A DNA stretch of 47,877 bases from an uncultured Collinsella sp. (lineage in GTDB: Bacteria; Actinomycetota; Coriobacteriia; Coriobacteriales; Coriobacteriaceae): positions 1-47,877 of the forward strand of contig URRB01000019.1 in the NCBI GenBank assembly GCA_900550195.1, written 5' to 3'. Both the position numbers and the translations under genes were made by a program. Below are positions 7,914 through 16,322 of the stretch, in pieces (position 1 is the stretch's first letter; each line of letters starts with the position of its first letter). A model generated the notes under the pieces. It was not told the origin of the DNA, did not search any database, and worked only from the letters and a program-made list of their open reading frames with translations.

Positions 7914-7981
7914 GGGGGGGGGGGCGCATCCTTTTAGATATTCAAAAAACAGACCCCCTATGAAGAAGATGCGTAGGGGGT
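7914..7981 (+). other. G11 tract and overlapping inverted repeats upstream of the fibre operon
   Basis: Eleven consecutive G's occupy 7914-7924. Directly after, CGCATC (7925-7930) can pair with GATGCG (7968-7973), and ACCCCCTA (7953-7960) can pair with TAGGGGGT (7974-7981). The two pairings interleave, so they would form a pseudoknot or exclude each other. The tract lies about 300 bp before the first gene of the fibre operon. Whether it is transcribed is not known. Confidence 0.5.
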
Positions 7982-8222
7982 TAGTAGTAGATATTGGATA
8001 TGGCAGTCCGGTATGGGGATAAATGACCACTTACGCCAAAATAAGTAGCATTTAGCGACAAAACATTGAAAAATGTGTAGCACATCGCTATGTTTTTCTT
8101 ACGAAAAGATTCCAAATTGGCTAGTTTCGGACTCGCTATTCAAGCGCCTTGTGGTTTCTGCTGAAACTTGCTGACCCTTGGATTGGTCGAATTAAGGCCT
8201 CGATGGGGATGAATTAATTATT

Positions 8223-8780
8223 ATGGCGGCGCGCGGACTCAAACGATTTATTGCGCTTATTAGTAGCATGGCGCTTGTGCTCGTCATGGCCCTTGCCGTC
8301 GTTTCTTTTGTTCCTCGTGCATTTGGATACATGCCTTTTGCTGTGCTCTCGGGCTCTATGGAGCCCGAGCTTCCCGTTGGCTCCATGGTGTTTGTTCGCC
8401 AGGTTGAGCCAACGGATATTGCCGTGGGCGACAATGCAACGTTTTACCGATCGGACGGCGCCGTGGTGACGCACCAGGTGTACGAGGTCGACCCTGTGGC
8501 GCAGATGATCGGCACGCAGGGAATTGCGAACAAAAATGCAGATGGAAGCATCATGCACGATGCCGAGCAGACACCTTTTTCGCGCGTGATCGGCACTGTC
8601 TCTTTTTGTGTCCCTTACCTGGGCTTCGTCAACGCATATTGCACGACGATGCCCGGTTTGCTTGTTGTGGTGGCCGTTCTGGTGCTGCTGGTCGCGGCGT
8701 CGATAGTGCTCGATCGGATGGTTCCCGACGAGCCTGCGGGCAAGCATACCCGCGTGCATGCGAGGGAGCGGCGTTCATAG
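8223..8780 (+). CDS. SipW-like (ER-type) signal peptidase I
   Basis: 185 residues. An N-terminal membrane helix (about 8-30) is followed by SGSMEP (43-48) with the nucleophile Ser45, and by THQV with His84 in the position where bacterial type I peptidases use Lys and ER/SipW-type enzymes use His. A second helix lies near 143-165 and the tail is basic. SipW enzymes cut the special signal peptides of fibre subunits such as TasA in Bacillus. The following genes at 8851, 9645 and 15748 carry that kind of leader, so this is the dedicated maturation enzyme of the operon. The start has only a modest ribosome site (GGGGATG about 13 bp upstream). Confidence 0.9.
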   Translation: MAARGLKRFIALISSMALVLVMALAVVSFVPRAFGYMPFAVLSGSMEPELPVGSMVFVRQVEPTDIAVGDNATFYRSDGAVVTHQVYEVDPVAQMIGTQGIANKNADGSIMHDAEQTPFSRVIGTVSFCVPYLGFVNAYCTTMPGLLVVVAVLVLLVAASIVLDRMVPDEPAGKHTRVHARERRS

Positions 8781-8850
8781 CGGCAGGGAGAAGTGTCGGC
8801 AGCGGTAAGGGCCGTTGCCGGGGAAGGCGATTCTCGAAAGGAAGAGAACG

Positions 8851-9558
8851 ATGGAAAACAAGAAGAAAAAGCGCTACGGCATCGTTGCCGCCCTGCTGCT
8901 GTTGGTGCTGGCCGCCGGCGTTGGCACCTATGCATGGCTGACGGCTACGCAGGACCTGGAGAACGTGTTTACGGTGGGCAGCTTTGGCCCTACGGACAAA
9001 AAACCTGATCCGACCGATCCCGAGAAGCCCGGCACCGAAGAGAATGACGGCAAAGCCTACCTGTTCGAGACCAAGTGGGTTGAAAACTCCAAGATCGTTC
9101 CTGGCGCCACCACCGACAAGAACCCCAACGTTGGCATCAAGAAGGGTTCCGACGACGCCTACGTGTTCATCTATGTGAAGAACGCAATGGTTAAGAGTGG
9201 TACCGCTGTCGCGAACACCCCGTACTTCACCCTTAACAACAACTGGAAGCCGGTTGCTAAGGAGACCGTAAACAACGGTACCGAGGGCCAGTACGTAAGC
9301 GGCCTGTTCATGTATGCCAAGGACGCCGCGGATGGTCCCGCCGTTCTAGGCGCCAAGAACGCTGCTGCGGACGTCTACACCGGCGAGCTCTTTAGCAAGG
9401 TTATGTTCCCTAGCACGCTGGAGGGCTCCAAGGTTGCCGAGACCCCCAAGATGACGGTTTCCGCCTACATCTTCGGTGCCGACCAGAAGGGCGAGGAAGC
9501 TACTCCTGCCGCCAACGCCGTTGCTCAGGCCAAGGCATGGGCCAGCACCAAGAAGTAA
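8851..9558 (+). CDS. Likely major fibre subunit with SipW-type leader (TasA/camelysin-like)
   Basis: 235 residues. A basic start (ENKKKKR) and hydrophobic stretch (about 9-27) lead to GTYAWLTATQD, the pattern of SipW-dependent leaders in which the mature protein begins soon after. The mature part is rich in Thr, Ala, Val, Asn and Lys, with no Cys, and is predicted as beta-rich. A Pro/Asp/Lys-rich loop follows the leader (about 50-66). Codon choice is strongly biased (mostly AAG for Lys, AAC for Asn), pointing to high expression. The ATG at 8851 has AAAGGAAG about 6 bp upstream; a possible earlier start lacks support. A strong hairpin follows the stop. Assignment to the TasA/CalY group rests on leader, context and size rather than on clear sequence identity. 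Confidence 0.75.
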   Translation: MENKKKKRYGIVAALLLLVLAAGVGTYAWLTATQDLENVFTVGSFGPTDKKPDPTDPEKPGTEENDGKAYLFETKWVENSKIVPGATTDKNPNVGIKKGSDDAYVFIYVKNAMVKSGTAVANTPYFTLNNNWKPVAKETVNNGTEGQYVSGLFMYAKDAADGPAVLGAKNAAADVYTGELFSKVMFPSTLEGSKVAETPKMTVSAYIFGADQKGEEATPAANAVAQAKAWASTKK

Positions 9559-9565
9559 TCCCCCC

Positions 9566-9615
9566 ACCGAGATCCCGGCCCACCCCCACCCCTATATTCG
9601 GGCCGGGATCTCGGT
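9566..9615 (+). terminator. Strong hairpin between major subunit and rest of operon
   Basis: ACCGAGATCCCGGCCC (9566-9581) pairs perfectly with GGGCCGGGATCTCGGT (9600-9615) around an 18-base loop, 8 bp after the major-subunit stop. Only a few T's follow, so it probably acts as a partial terminator or RNA-stabilising 3' end, letting the first two genes be expressed above the downstream ones. Confidence 0.75.
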
Positions 9616-9644
9616 CCCCCTTTGATCGACGATTGGCGAACGTA

Positions 9645-10292
9645 ATGCTCAACAATCTTTCCGACAATCAGAAACGCACCTTGGCGCTTGCCGCGATGGC
9701 GCTGTTGGCCCTGGCGTGCCTGTGCGGCACGCTGGCTTTTACCGTTGATATGGTTCCGGCGAACAACGTCCTATCGTTTGGCAGCGTGAAGGTACGAGTC
9801 TGCGAATACACCCTAAACGAGCAGGGCGAGGAGATTCCGTTTGAGGCCAACGAGCGCGGCGACTATCCCGATACCAAGGCCGGGGGCTCTGACATCAGCC
9901 GCATCGTGCGCGTGGAGAACGCCGGCGCGCAGCCTGAGTACGTTCGCGCGCGCCTGCGTATGGCGTCGGTGGCGCCCGACGGTTCGAGCGCGGACGCCTC
10001 GGGCAACGTTGCCTTTCACGTGAACGCGGGCGAGGGGTCCCCGTGGATCGATGGCGGCGATGGGTGGTACTACTACCGTGGATTGGCTGGGCGTGGCGGC
10101 ATGCTCGACCCCGGCGCCATGACGGAAAGCCTCATGGACTCGCTGCGATTTGTGGGCGACTACCACGATGCCGCGCGCGGCGGCTCATACAGGCTCGATA
10201 TCGACGTTCAGGCCGTGCAGGCCAAAAACCAGCAGGCAAACGATACCGTCCTCGACGTGCTCGACGTCGCGGGCTGGCCGGAGGCGAACTAG
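9645..10292 (+). CDS. Minor fibre subunit with SipW-type leader
   Basis: 215 residues. A hydrophobic leader (about 12-33) ends in CGTLAFTVDMVPANN, similar to SipW-dependent leaders. The mature region contains RIVRVENAGAQPEYVRARL, WYYYRGLAGRGGMLDPG and YRLDIDVQAVQA, blocks that match the protein at 15748 (AKNTGTAPAYIRAAV, FYYWTSPVAPGG, LVVDISTQAVQA). The two are paralogues within the operon. The ATG at 9645 is the first start after the hairpin; the ribosome site is weak, which fits low expression. It ends three bases before the giant adhesin gene. The role as a minor or connecting subunit is inferred from context. Confidence 0.75.
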   Translation: MLNNLSDNQKRTLALAAMALLALACLCGTLAFTVDMVPANNVLSFGSVKVRVCEYTLNEQGEEIPFEANERGDYPDTKAGGSDISRIVRVENAGAQPEYVRARLRMASVAPDGSSADASGNVAFHVNAGEGSPWIDGGDGWYYYRGLAGRGGMLDPGAMTESLMDSLRFVGDYHDAARGGSYRLDIDVQAVQAKNQQANDTVLDVLDVAGWPEAN

Positions 10293-10295
10293 CCC

Positions 10296-13200
10296 ATGAA
10301 GATTAAGATCGTGAACCGAGGCGTGCTCGGCAGGCTGGTTGCCGTGGCGGCGATCGCCTTTTGCTGCGTTATGGTGCTGCCGGCGGCAGCGCATGCCGAG
10401 GATCAGACCGAATTCCATATCACAAACAGGAACGACTTCTTGGCATGCGTCGCGCTGTCGCGTCAGCGCGACACGTCGCAGTGGCGCGTCTATCTCGATA
10501 ACGATATCGTTCTTAACGATGATGATATGAACGCCATTGTTGAGGATACGGTCAAGCACCTCTCCTTTGGCAACAAAGAACATCCCTTTAAGGGCGTCTT
10601 TGACGGTCAAAACCACACCGTGAAGGGCCTGAACTACGAGAATGAGGTCTTGGATCCCGAGCGCGATACGGGCTTTTTTGCCGAGACCGATGGCGCCACC
10701 ATTAAGAACTTCCTGGTCAAGGATGCCAACATTTGGGCTGACTTCCGCGGCGGCATTATCGTGGGCAGGGCGATCAACACCCACTTCGAAAACGTTATGG
10801 TCATGGAGAGCACCCTGCACGTTACGTGTGCCAACAACATGCTCAATGTGATTACTAATGCGGGTTTTGAGGGGGGGCTGATTGCCGGCGAGCTCGATGG
10901 TTGCACCCTCTACAACTGCGAGGTCCGTGGTGGCCGCGCCGTTAACAACACGACTTCGGGCGTACAGGCAATCGGTGGCGAGGGCCTGTATATGGCGGCG
11001 TTTGCCGGCTACGTTAAGAACTCGACCATCGAGTATTGCCGCGTGACGCCTACGCGCAACGAGGATGGCTCGATTGCCGAGAAGGGCATGACCGACGTTA
11101 CCAATAAATACGATGTGGCCATTGGCGCCCTGGGCGGCAACAACGTGTACGCCTCGGGTTTTGTGGGCTGCATGGCAGAAGGCGCTAAAGTCATTGACTG
11201 CTTTTCAACGGCGAAATGCTATAGCTATGCTGCTTCTTACGTGGGCGTTGTCTCCGTAACGCGCGCTTGGACGGGCGGTCTTGCAGGCCGCATCTTGTCT
11301 AAGAGCGGTAATGAAATCACTCGCAGCCATTTCGCCGGCGATTTGAGCTCGCGCCAGTACAACCCCATCGCCGTGATCCCCATTATTCAAAACGACGTGA
11401 ACCTGGGTGGTATTGCTGCACGCGCTAATGCGGGTGATGCGACTATCACTGATTGCTACTTCAAGCCCAGTGTCAGCCTATCCGGGTTTAGTCAGGGTAC
11501 GGCAGCCAAGAAGAAGATTTACGCCCTTGCGGGTGATGGCACGGTATCCGGTGCCGGATTTGGTCCCTGGGACGACGAACGCTACGTCACACGTGAGCTG
11601 TGGGAGCAGCATGATTACGACTTCTGTGCCGGCACCATGCGCTCGACTGCTAACGATGCGTATCTGAATGACTCACACCCCAATGAGTGGGCGATGGACT
11701 ACAAACTGAATATTCCCGTGCATGGCCAGAGCGTTAAGGCGACGATTGATTTTCCCGGTGCAGGCATCGCGACCATCGAGGCAACCAAACTCGGTATTGA
11801 TCAGGCGACCTCGGATCCGTATACCTTTGCCGTGAGTGCCGTGCTGGCGGGAACGGCCCAGGGCTTGGCCCAGGGCGATACGTCGGTAACGTTTAAGCAG
11901 GATACCTCCGCAAAGCCTGAGGGGCTGAGCGATGAGAACGGCGGCTACCGTTTTATGGGCTGGTTCCGCGAGCCCGATGTGCAAGTGAATCGAATTGGAC
12001 AAGACAACAGCTGGTTTGATGGCAAGACCGATGCCGATGCTGTGGCTGCTGGCAAGCAGGTCCAGAAGAGCGAGTTGCACGACGAAACGTCAACCTATAC
12101 TGCCGATAACGCGAAAGGGGCCAAGGCTTTTGAGGGCAATGACCTGTTTATCGCTTCGTACGAGGCACAGGTGCTGTTCTATAACGTTAAGGGCGAGACG
12201 CTTGATTGGAAAACCGGTGCTGCGCACGGCAAGTCAACTGATTGGTACCGCTATGGCGTGGGTTTGACGCCCGCTGCCCCCGCGGATCGCGGCAACTTGA
12301 AGCCTACCGCGACATTTATCGGCTGGACCACGCAGCCTAGCAGCGAGGCGGGGATGAATGGTGGCTATGCCGCCATCACCTCGACTCAGTTAGCCGAGCT
12401 TAAAAATCAGGGAGCTTTTTATCCTGCGGGTAGCGAGATCACGGTTGTCCGTCCTACCGACTTCTACCCGGTGTACAGCGACTACGTGTCGAACATCATA
12501 ACGGTGTTCGAGGGCAATGAGCAGGACACAACCGACGATAAGACTCTGCGCGACGGTGTGGGCAAAACCAATGTCGACGTCCAGACTACCGAGGACGGCA
12601 CCAGCGTCTACACGGTACAGGTGTGCAACACGGAAGGTACGCCCCTGCCCAATGGCGGCAAGCTGCCCGATGGCTATCGCTTCTTGGGTTGGTACGAAAA
12701 CAAGGGAACCGAGGATGCTCCGCTCGAGGTGCGCGTAAGCCGCGATCCCAGCTATACGCTCCCCGCAGATGTCGATTTAACCGCGCCGCATACCTACATC
12801 GCCCGCTTTGAGTACCGAGTGGATTATTACGTTCGGGCTTATACCAACCATGAGTTTACGGACAGCAAGCTACTTTGTTCCGTTTGGAATCGCTATCAAA
12901 CGCCCTTTGAGGAAAACGTCGGTAGTACCTTCGTGCGTGAAAACGTTGTCCACTGGGGTCCGGAGCATGTTGACCACGGTATAAAGGATAGGTATGACGA
13001 AACGTGTGGCACGCGCTTCACGAAGGAAACCCTTGTCGTGAGTCCCCTTAACGCGTACTCGCACAACGTTAAAAACGATACGGGAGCCGATACTCTAAAA
13101 AACCTCTATGCCGATACTGATTTTCCAGGCGCTGCAACGCTAAGCGATACTTGGACTTCGGCTTCGCTGAACGTAACGGCCAAACTGGTGAATGATCGCT

Positions 13201-15746
13201 ATCGCCTGAATTTCTGGACGCTTGAGCGCGATGGTGAATATTGGACATATGTGAAAAATCCCATCGAGAGCATAGTGCGTACAGATAAGAAGTACTACGT
13301 TCGCGCGATGATTACCACGGACGTTAATTTCTACAACAAGGGCGATAATGTCGTGAGGACTGCCACGCGGCGCTATGAGAGTAACTTGCTGCAGACCAAG
13401 GTGAACGGGGCGGATCCGACGTTCACGTATTACTACCCGCATGTTAATAAGTCGGTTAAAGTGGCCGAAAAACCAGAAGATGGTGAGAAGGGATCGTATG
13501 AGAGCCCCCTGACCCTCGAAGCTTCCCCGACCGATGCCGACATGGCCGTGCCGGGCTATAAGTTCCTGGGCTGGATTTCGACCGCCGAGGTCAAGAAGGA
13601 TTCTGCCGTCTGGAAATATATCTATGATGTCGCCAACGACCCCTATGTGACGAGCGATCCGGAAAAGGCGGCGCCATACTTGGCGACGGATGACTCCAAG
13701 GTCACCCAGTGTCAGGATGCCTATCCCGTCTACGCAAAGTTCGACGTCAACTACGCCACCAACCTGCACCGCGCCGGTTTTAATGGCACTTCCGAGGTGA
13801 ATGTTCCTAGGTATGACATCACCCCTAATCTCAATGCGGACACCGATCCCGCCACGGCAACGGTGACTCCTGATATCGAAACGACGGTATACAAGTCAGG
13901 CGGCGAGCGATATAAGCTGAATAAGGTCGAAATCGAACTCCCGAACGGTGAGGTTAAGGAGCTCGAATCTGACGGCAATAACTCGTATACCTATCCGGTG
14001 GAGCCGGGCAAGCCTTACACGTTTGTGGCCTACTACACGCCCATTGCGGTGGTGTATCACCTGAACGACACCGATATCGATGGCAAGCTCGCGCAGGAGG
14101 GCAATACGCTCGGCAGCCTTAAGGATGGCATGCCGCTGCCGACGTATAACGTTGGCGACATCGATGCTGCAACGAACGCATACAATGCCTTCGTAGGCTG
14201 GACGGAAACTAAACCGGCATCCGGCAACGGTTATGTCGTTTGGTCGGACGGCCTCCCCATGGTGAATACAAACACTGTGGTTAACGCCCCCATGGAGCTG
14301 TACCCGGTCTACCGTGCCAGCGCGGTAATTGTCCAATCGAATATCGATGCCAATCTGGATAACCCCGATTCCGTGCGTTCTCTTTCGCGCACCGACTCTG
14401 GCGATCAAATTTCGCTGGAAGTAAGAGCTACAGCTGAGGTTGTCGGCAAGGATGGCACCAAGTTCGACTTTGTCGGCTGGTCGCGTGACTACGAACCCGA
14501 TGGCAAATACACTCTGTTGACCGATGACGAGAAGTATCCCCTCGAGGGCAGCGAGCCCTTTGAGAGCGTGACCTACACCGCGGTGTATAAGATCGCGCCG
14601 TATAAGGTGCGCTATCACGGTGTCGACGGGTCGGTCGTCTTTACGGCGACGGTCGACTCGGACGGCGAGCGAGCGACGGGCGCCGGCTTTGTCCATAACG
14701 TCGATGTTCCCAAGGTGGATGAGAGCGGCAACCCGGTCTATGACAAAAACGGCAATCCCGAGATGGAGAAAAAGTCCGTGGCATACGACCCGGACGCCCA
14801 CTCCAAGATCGTCGCGCTGCTCGATGAACAGACGGCTACTAGCGGTGGCGTGCGCGAACTCTTCCTGGAGTGGCGATATGTGCCTGCCGTTGGCGCTCCG
14901 AAGTCTTGGGATGAGTTTAAGGGCGAGCCGGTCAAGGGAGACATGGACCTGTATCCCGTGACGTATCGAGTGGCCGCCAACGATACGTCCGATACCGAGA
15001 GACCCGTAGCCATGACCGCGCAGCTTAAGTGGCTGCTCGATCCCACCGCTGGCAACACAGTCGACAACAACGCCGATGAGGCGCCGTTTAAGGCCTGCTT
15101 CGCCGAGCCGTTTATGGGGACGCAGCTGACTGTTACCGTTAAGCGGGCGAGCTACGGTCCTGGTGCGTCCATGTCGGAGGAACCCGTTAACGACCAGTAT
15201 GTCTCGCTCTACAGCTTGGGCTCGGGTAACGGTTCGTTCGACTTGACCAACCGCCTGGAGTCCAAGAAGACGGGCGAAGGGGGGCAGGCTCCTGGCAATG
15301 CCGTGTTCGACTTCGCCAAGACCCATGCGCTGACGATCGTCAAAAAGACCACCGATGCCAGCGCCATGGGACAGACGTTCCGCTTTAAGGTGACGAAGAC
15401 GGCGGAGGGAGCCTCTCCCGAGACGCGCGTGGCCGAGGTGAAGGTCGATAAGCGGCAGCGGGAAAACGGTGAGACCTGGTATGTCGGCAGCGTGCAGCTC
15501 GCCGCTCCGGCGGGCATCTATACCGTCGAGGAAGACACGGCTTGGGCATGGCGCTACGAGGGCGAGCTGAGTACGCCGGGCAAGGCGCCCGGCAAATCTG
15601 CCGAGCTGACGATTTCGTCTGCATCGAGCGCGAACGATGCCACGTTCACCTGCACGAACACGCGTGTGAACGACAAATGGATCGACGGCAGCGATCGTGC
15701 CCATAACGTTTGGAGCAACGGCAACGTAGCAAAGAAGGAGGATTAG
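10296..15746 (+). CDS. Giant secreted adhesin with InlB-type repeats and SpaA-like domain
   Basis: 1816 residues. A signal peptide ends near AHAED (about residue 35). Residues about 80-400 have GVFDGQNHTVKGL, GFFAETDGATIKNF and similar turns typical of GLUG-type or right-handed beta-helix domains. From about 550 to 1530 there are at least seven blocks with an F-x-GW core (for example FMGWF, FLGWY, FLGWI, FVGWS), the signature of InlB B-repeat/Listeria-Bacteroides repeats. Residues about 1675-1790 form a SpaA-like prealbumin domain (HALTIVKKTTD...GIYTVEED...TFTCTNT). The protein ends without an LPxTG motif or membrane helix, so it must be held by partners. GGAGG lies upstream of the start, and it is followed one base after its stop by the next subunit. 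A tip or shaft adhesin role is inference. Confidence 0.85.
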   Translation: MKIKIVNRGVLGRLVAVAAIAFCCVMVLPAAAHAEDQTEFHITNRNDFLACVALSRQRDTSQWRVYLDNDIVLNDDDMNAIVEDTVKHLSFGNKEHPFKGVFDGQNHTVKGLNYENEVLDPERDTGFFAETDGATIKNFLVKDANIWADFRGGIIVGRAINTHFENVMVMESTLHVTCANNMLNVITNAGFEGGLIAGELDGCTLYNCEVRGGRAVNNTTSGVQAIGGEGLYMAAFAGYVKNSTIEYCRVTPTRNEDGSIAEKGMTDVTNKYDVAIGALGGNNVYASGFVGCMAEGAKVIDCFSTAKCYSYAASYVGVVSVTRAWTGGLAGRILSKSGNEITRSHFAGDLSSRQYNPIAVIPIIQNDVNLGGIAARANAGDATITDCYFKPSVSLSGFSQGTAAKKKIYALAGDGTVSGAGFGPWDDERYVTRELWEQHDYDFCAGTMRSTANDAYLNDSHPNEWAMDYKLNIPVHGQSVKATIDFPGAGIATIEATKLGIDQATSDPYTFAVSAVLAGTAQGLAQGDTSVTFKQDTSAKPEGLSDENGGYRFMGWFREPDVQVNRIGQDNSWFDGKTDADAVAAGKQVQKSELHDETSTYTADNAKGAKAFEGNDLFIASYEAQVLFYNVKGETLDWKTGAAHGKSTDWYRYGVGLTPAAPADRGNLKPTATFIGWTTQPSSEAGMNGGYAAITSTQLAELKNQGAFYPAGSEITVVRPTDFYPVYSDYVSNIITVFEGNEQDTTDDKTLRDGVGKTNVDVQTTEDGTSVYTVQVCNTEGTPLPNGGKLPDGYRFLGWYENKGTEDAPLEVRVSRDPSYTLPADVDLTAPHTYIARFEYRVDYYVRAYTNHEFTDSKLLCSVWNRYQTPFEENVGSTFVRENVVHWGPEHVDHGIKDRYDETCGTRFTKETLVVSPLNAYSHNVKNDTGADTLKNLYADTDFPGAATLSDTWTSASLNVTAKLVNDRYRLNFWTLERDGEYWTYVKNPIESIVRTDKKYYVRAMITTDVNFYNKGDNVVRTATRRYESNLLQTKVNGADPTFTYYYPHVNKSVKVAEKPEDGEKGSYESPLTLEASPTDADMAVPGYKFLGWISTAEVKKDSAVWKYIYDVANDPYVTSDPEKAAPYLATDDSKVTQCQDAYPVYAKFDVNYATNLHRAGFNGTSEVNVPRYDITPNLNADTDPATATVTPDIETTVYKSGGERYKLNKVEIELPNGEVKELESDGNNSYTYPVEPGKPYTFVAYYTPIAVVYHLNDTDIDGKLAQEGNTLGSLKDGMPLPTYNVGDIDAATNAYNAFVGWTETKPASGNGYVVWSDGLPMVNTNTVVNAPMELYPVYRASAVIVQSNIDANLDNPDSVRSLSRTDSGDQISLEVRATAEVVGKDGTKFDFVGWSRDYEPDGKYTLLTDDEKYPLEGSEPFESVTYTAVYKIAPYKVRYHGVDGSVVFTATVDSDGERATGAGFVHNVDVPKVDESGNPVYDKNGNPEMEKKSVAYDPDAHSKIVALLDEQTATSGGVRELFLEWRYVPAVGAPKSWDEFKGEPVKGDMDLYPVTYRVAANDTSDTERPVAMTAQLKWLLDPTAGNTVDNNADEAPFKACFAEPFMGTQLTVTVKRASYGPGASMSEEPVNDQYVSLYSLGSGNGSFDLTNRLESKKTGEGGQAPGNAVFDFAKTHALTIVKKTTDASAMGQTFRFKVTKTAEGASPETRVAEVKVDKRQRENGETWYVGSVQLAAPAGIYTVEEDTAWAWRYEGELSTPGKAPGKSAELTISSASSANDATFTCTNTRVNDKWIDGSDRAHNVWSNGNVAKKED

Positions 15747-15747
15747 C

Positions 15748-16320
15748 ATGTCCAAGCGCAAGCGCATCATCGCCTTGCTGGTGGGGGTTATCCTCTTGGC
15801 CGGTACGGCAGGCACGCTGGCCTGGCTTTCGGTTACGGGCGTGCTGGTCAACCAGTTCGGCATCGGATCGGTGACGCCATCGGTTCAGGAAACGCTCAAC
15901 GGCAAAGTGAAAAGCGATGTCAAGGCGAAGAACACGGGTACTGCGCCCGCCTATATTCGTGCTGCAGTGGATATCTACTGGCAAGATGCGACGAGCGGCG
16001 CTCGCCTGTGGGATGAGCCGCAAGCTGACTCGGACTACGAGATTGCGTGGAGCGTGGCTGATGCCTCGGGCGCGAACTCGGCTTCTAGCTGGGTTAAGTC
16101 GAGCGACGGGTTCTATTACTGGACGTCGCCCGTTGCTCCCGGCGGTGAAACCGGCATGCTCATTAATAGAGTAACCGAGCTCAAGGCAACCGAAGGTCGC
16201 GATCTTGTCGTGGATATCTCCACTCAGGCGGTCCAGGCGACGCCCGATGAGGCCGTGCACGATGCATGGGGTTGCTCGGTCAAGAATGGCGTGCTGGTGC
16301 CGCCGCATGGAGGTGCGTAA
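15748..16320 (+). CDS. Second minor fibre subunit with SipW-type leader
   Basis: 190 residues. A basic start (MSKRKR) and hydrophobic stretch (about 6-27) end in GTAGTLAWLSVTG, closely like the major-subunit leader. The mature part shares a domain with the protein at 9645, including NTGTAPAYIRAAV, a Trp/Tyr-rich segment and VDISTQAVQAT. The ATG overlaps the upstream end region, with AAGGAGG just before the stop of the giant gene acting as ribosome site, so translation is coupled. Position between the giant adhesin and the wall-anchored protein suggests a connector. Confidence 0.8.
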   Translation: MSKRKRIIALLVGVILLAGTAGTLAWLSVTGVLVNQFGIGSVTPSVQETLNGKVKSDVKAKNTGTAPAYIRAAVDIYWQDATSGARLWDEPQADSDYEIAWSVADASGANSASSWVKSSDGFYYWTSPVAPGGETGMLINRVTELKATEGRDLVVDISTQAVQATPDEAVHDAWGCSVKNGVLVPPHGGA

Positions 16321-16322
16321 GT

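Larger units (their letters stand above)
7258..8222. other. Long non-coding spacer rich in inverted repeats
   Basis: No convincing gene occurs in these 965 bp. In order it holds a terminator, a 12-base perfect Shine-Dalgarno-like sequence (7313-7324) without a good start codon, a half copy and a full copy of a long-stem palindrome, three 62-bp hairpin units, a small hairpin near 7856-7880 (TTAAACCC / GGGTTAA then A's), a G11 tract and a possible pseudoknot. The last 300 bp are noticeably richer in A and T and must carry the promoter of the fibre operon starting at 8223. Confidence 0.7.

Noticed and set aside
8815..8850. Earlier start for the major fibre subunit
   Set aside because: It would add a charged stretch before the leader; the ATG at 8851 has a proper ribosome site and leader start.
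13896..15863. 655-residue minus-strand open frame opposite the giant adhesin
   Set aside because: No domain, no ribosome site, Arg/His/Gly-rich; explained by the GC-rich codons of the opposite gene.
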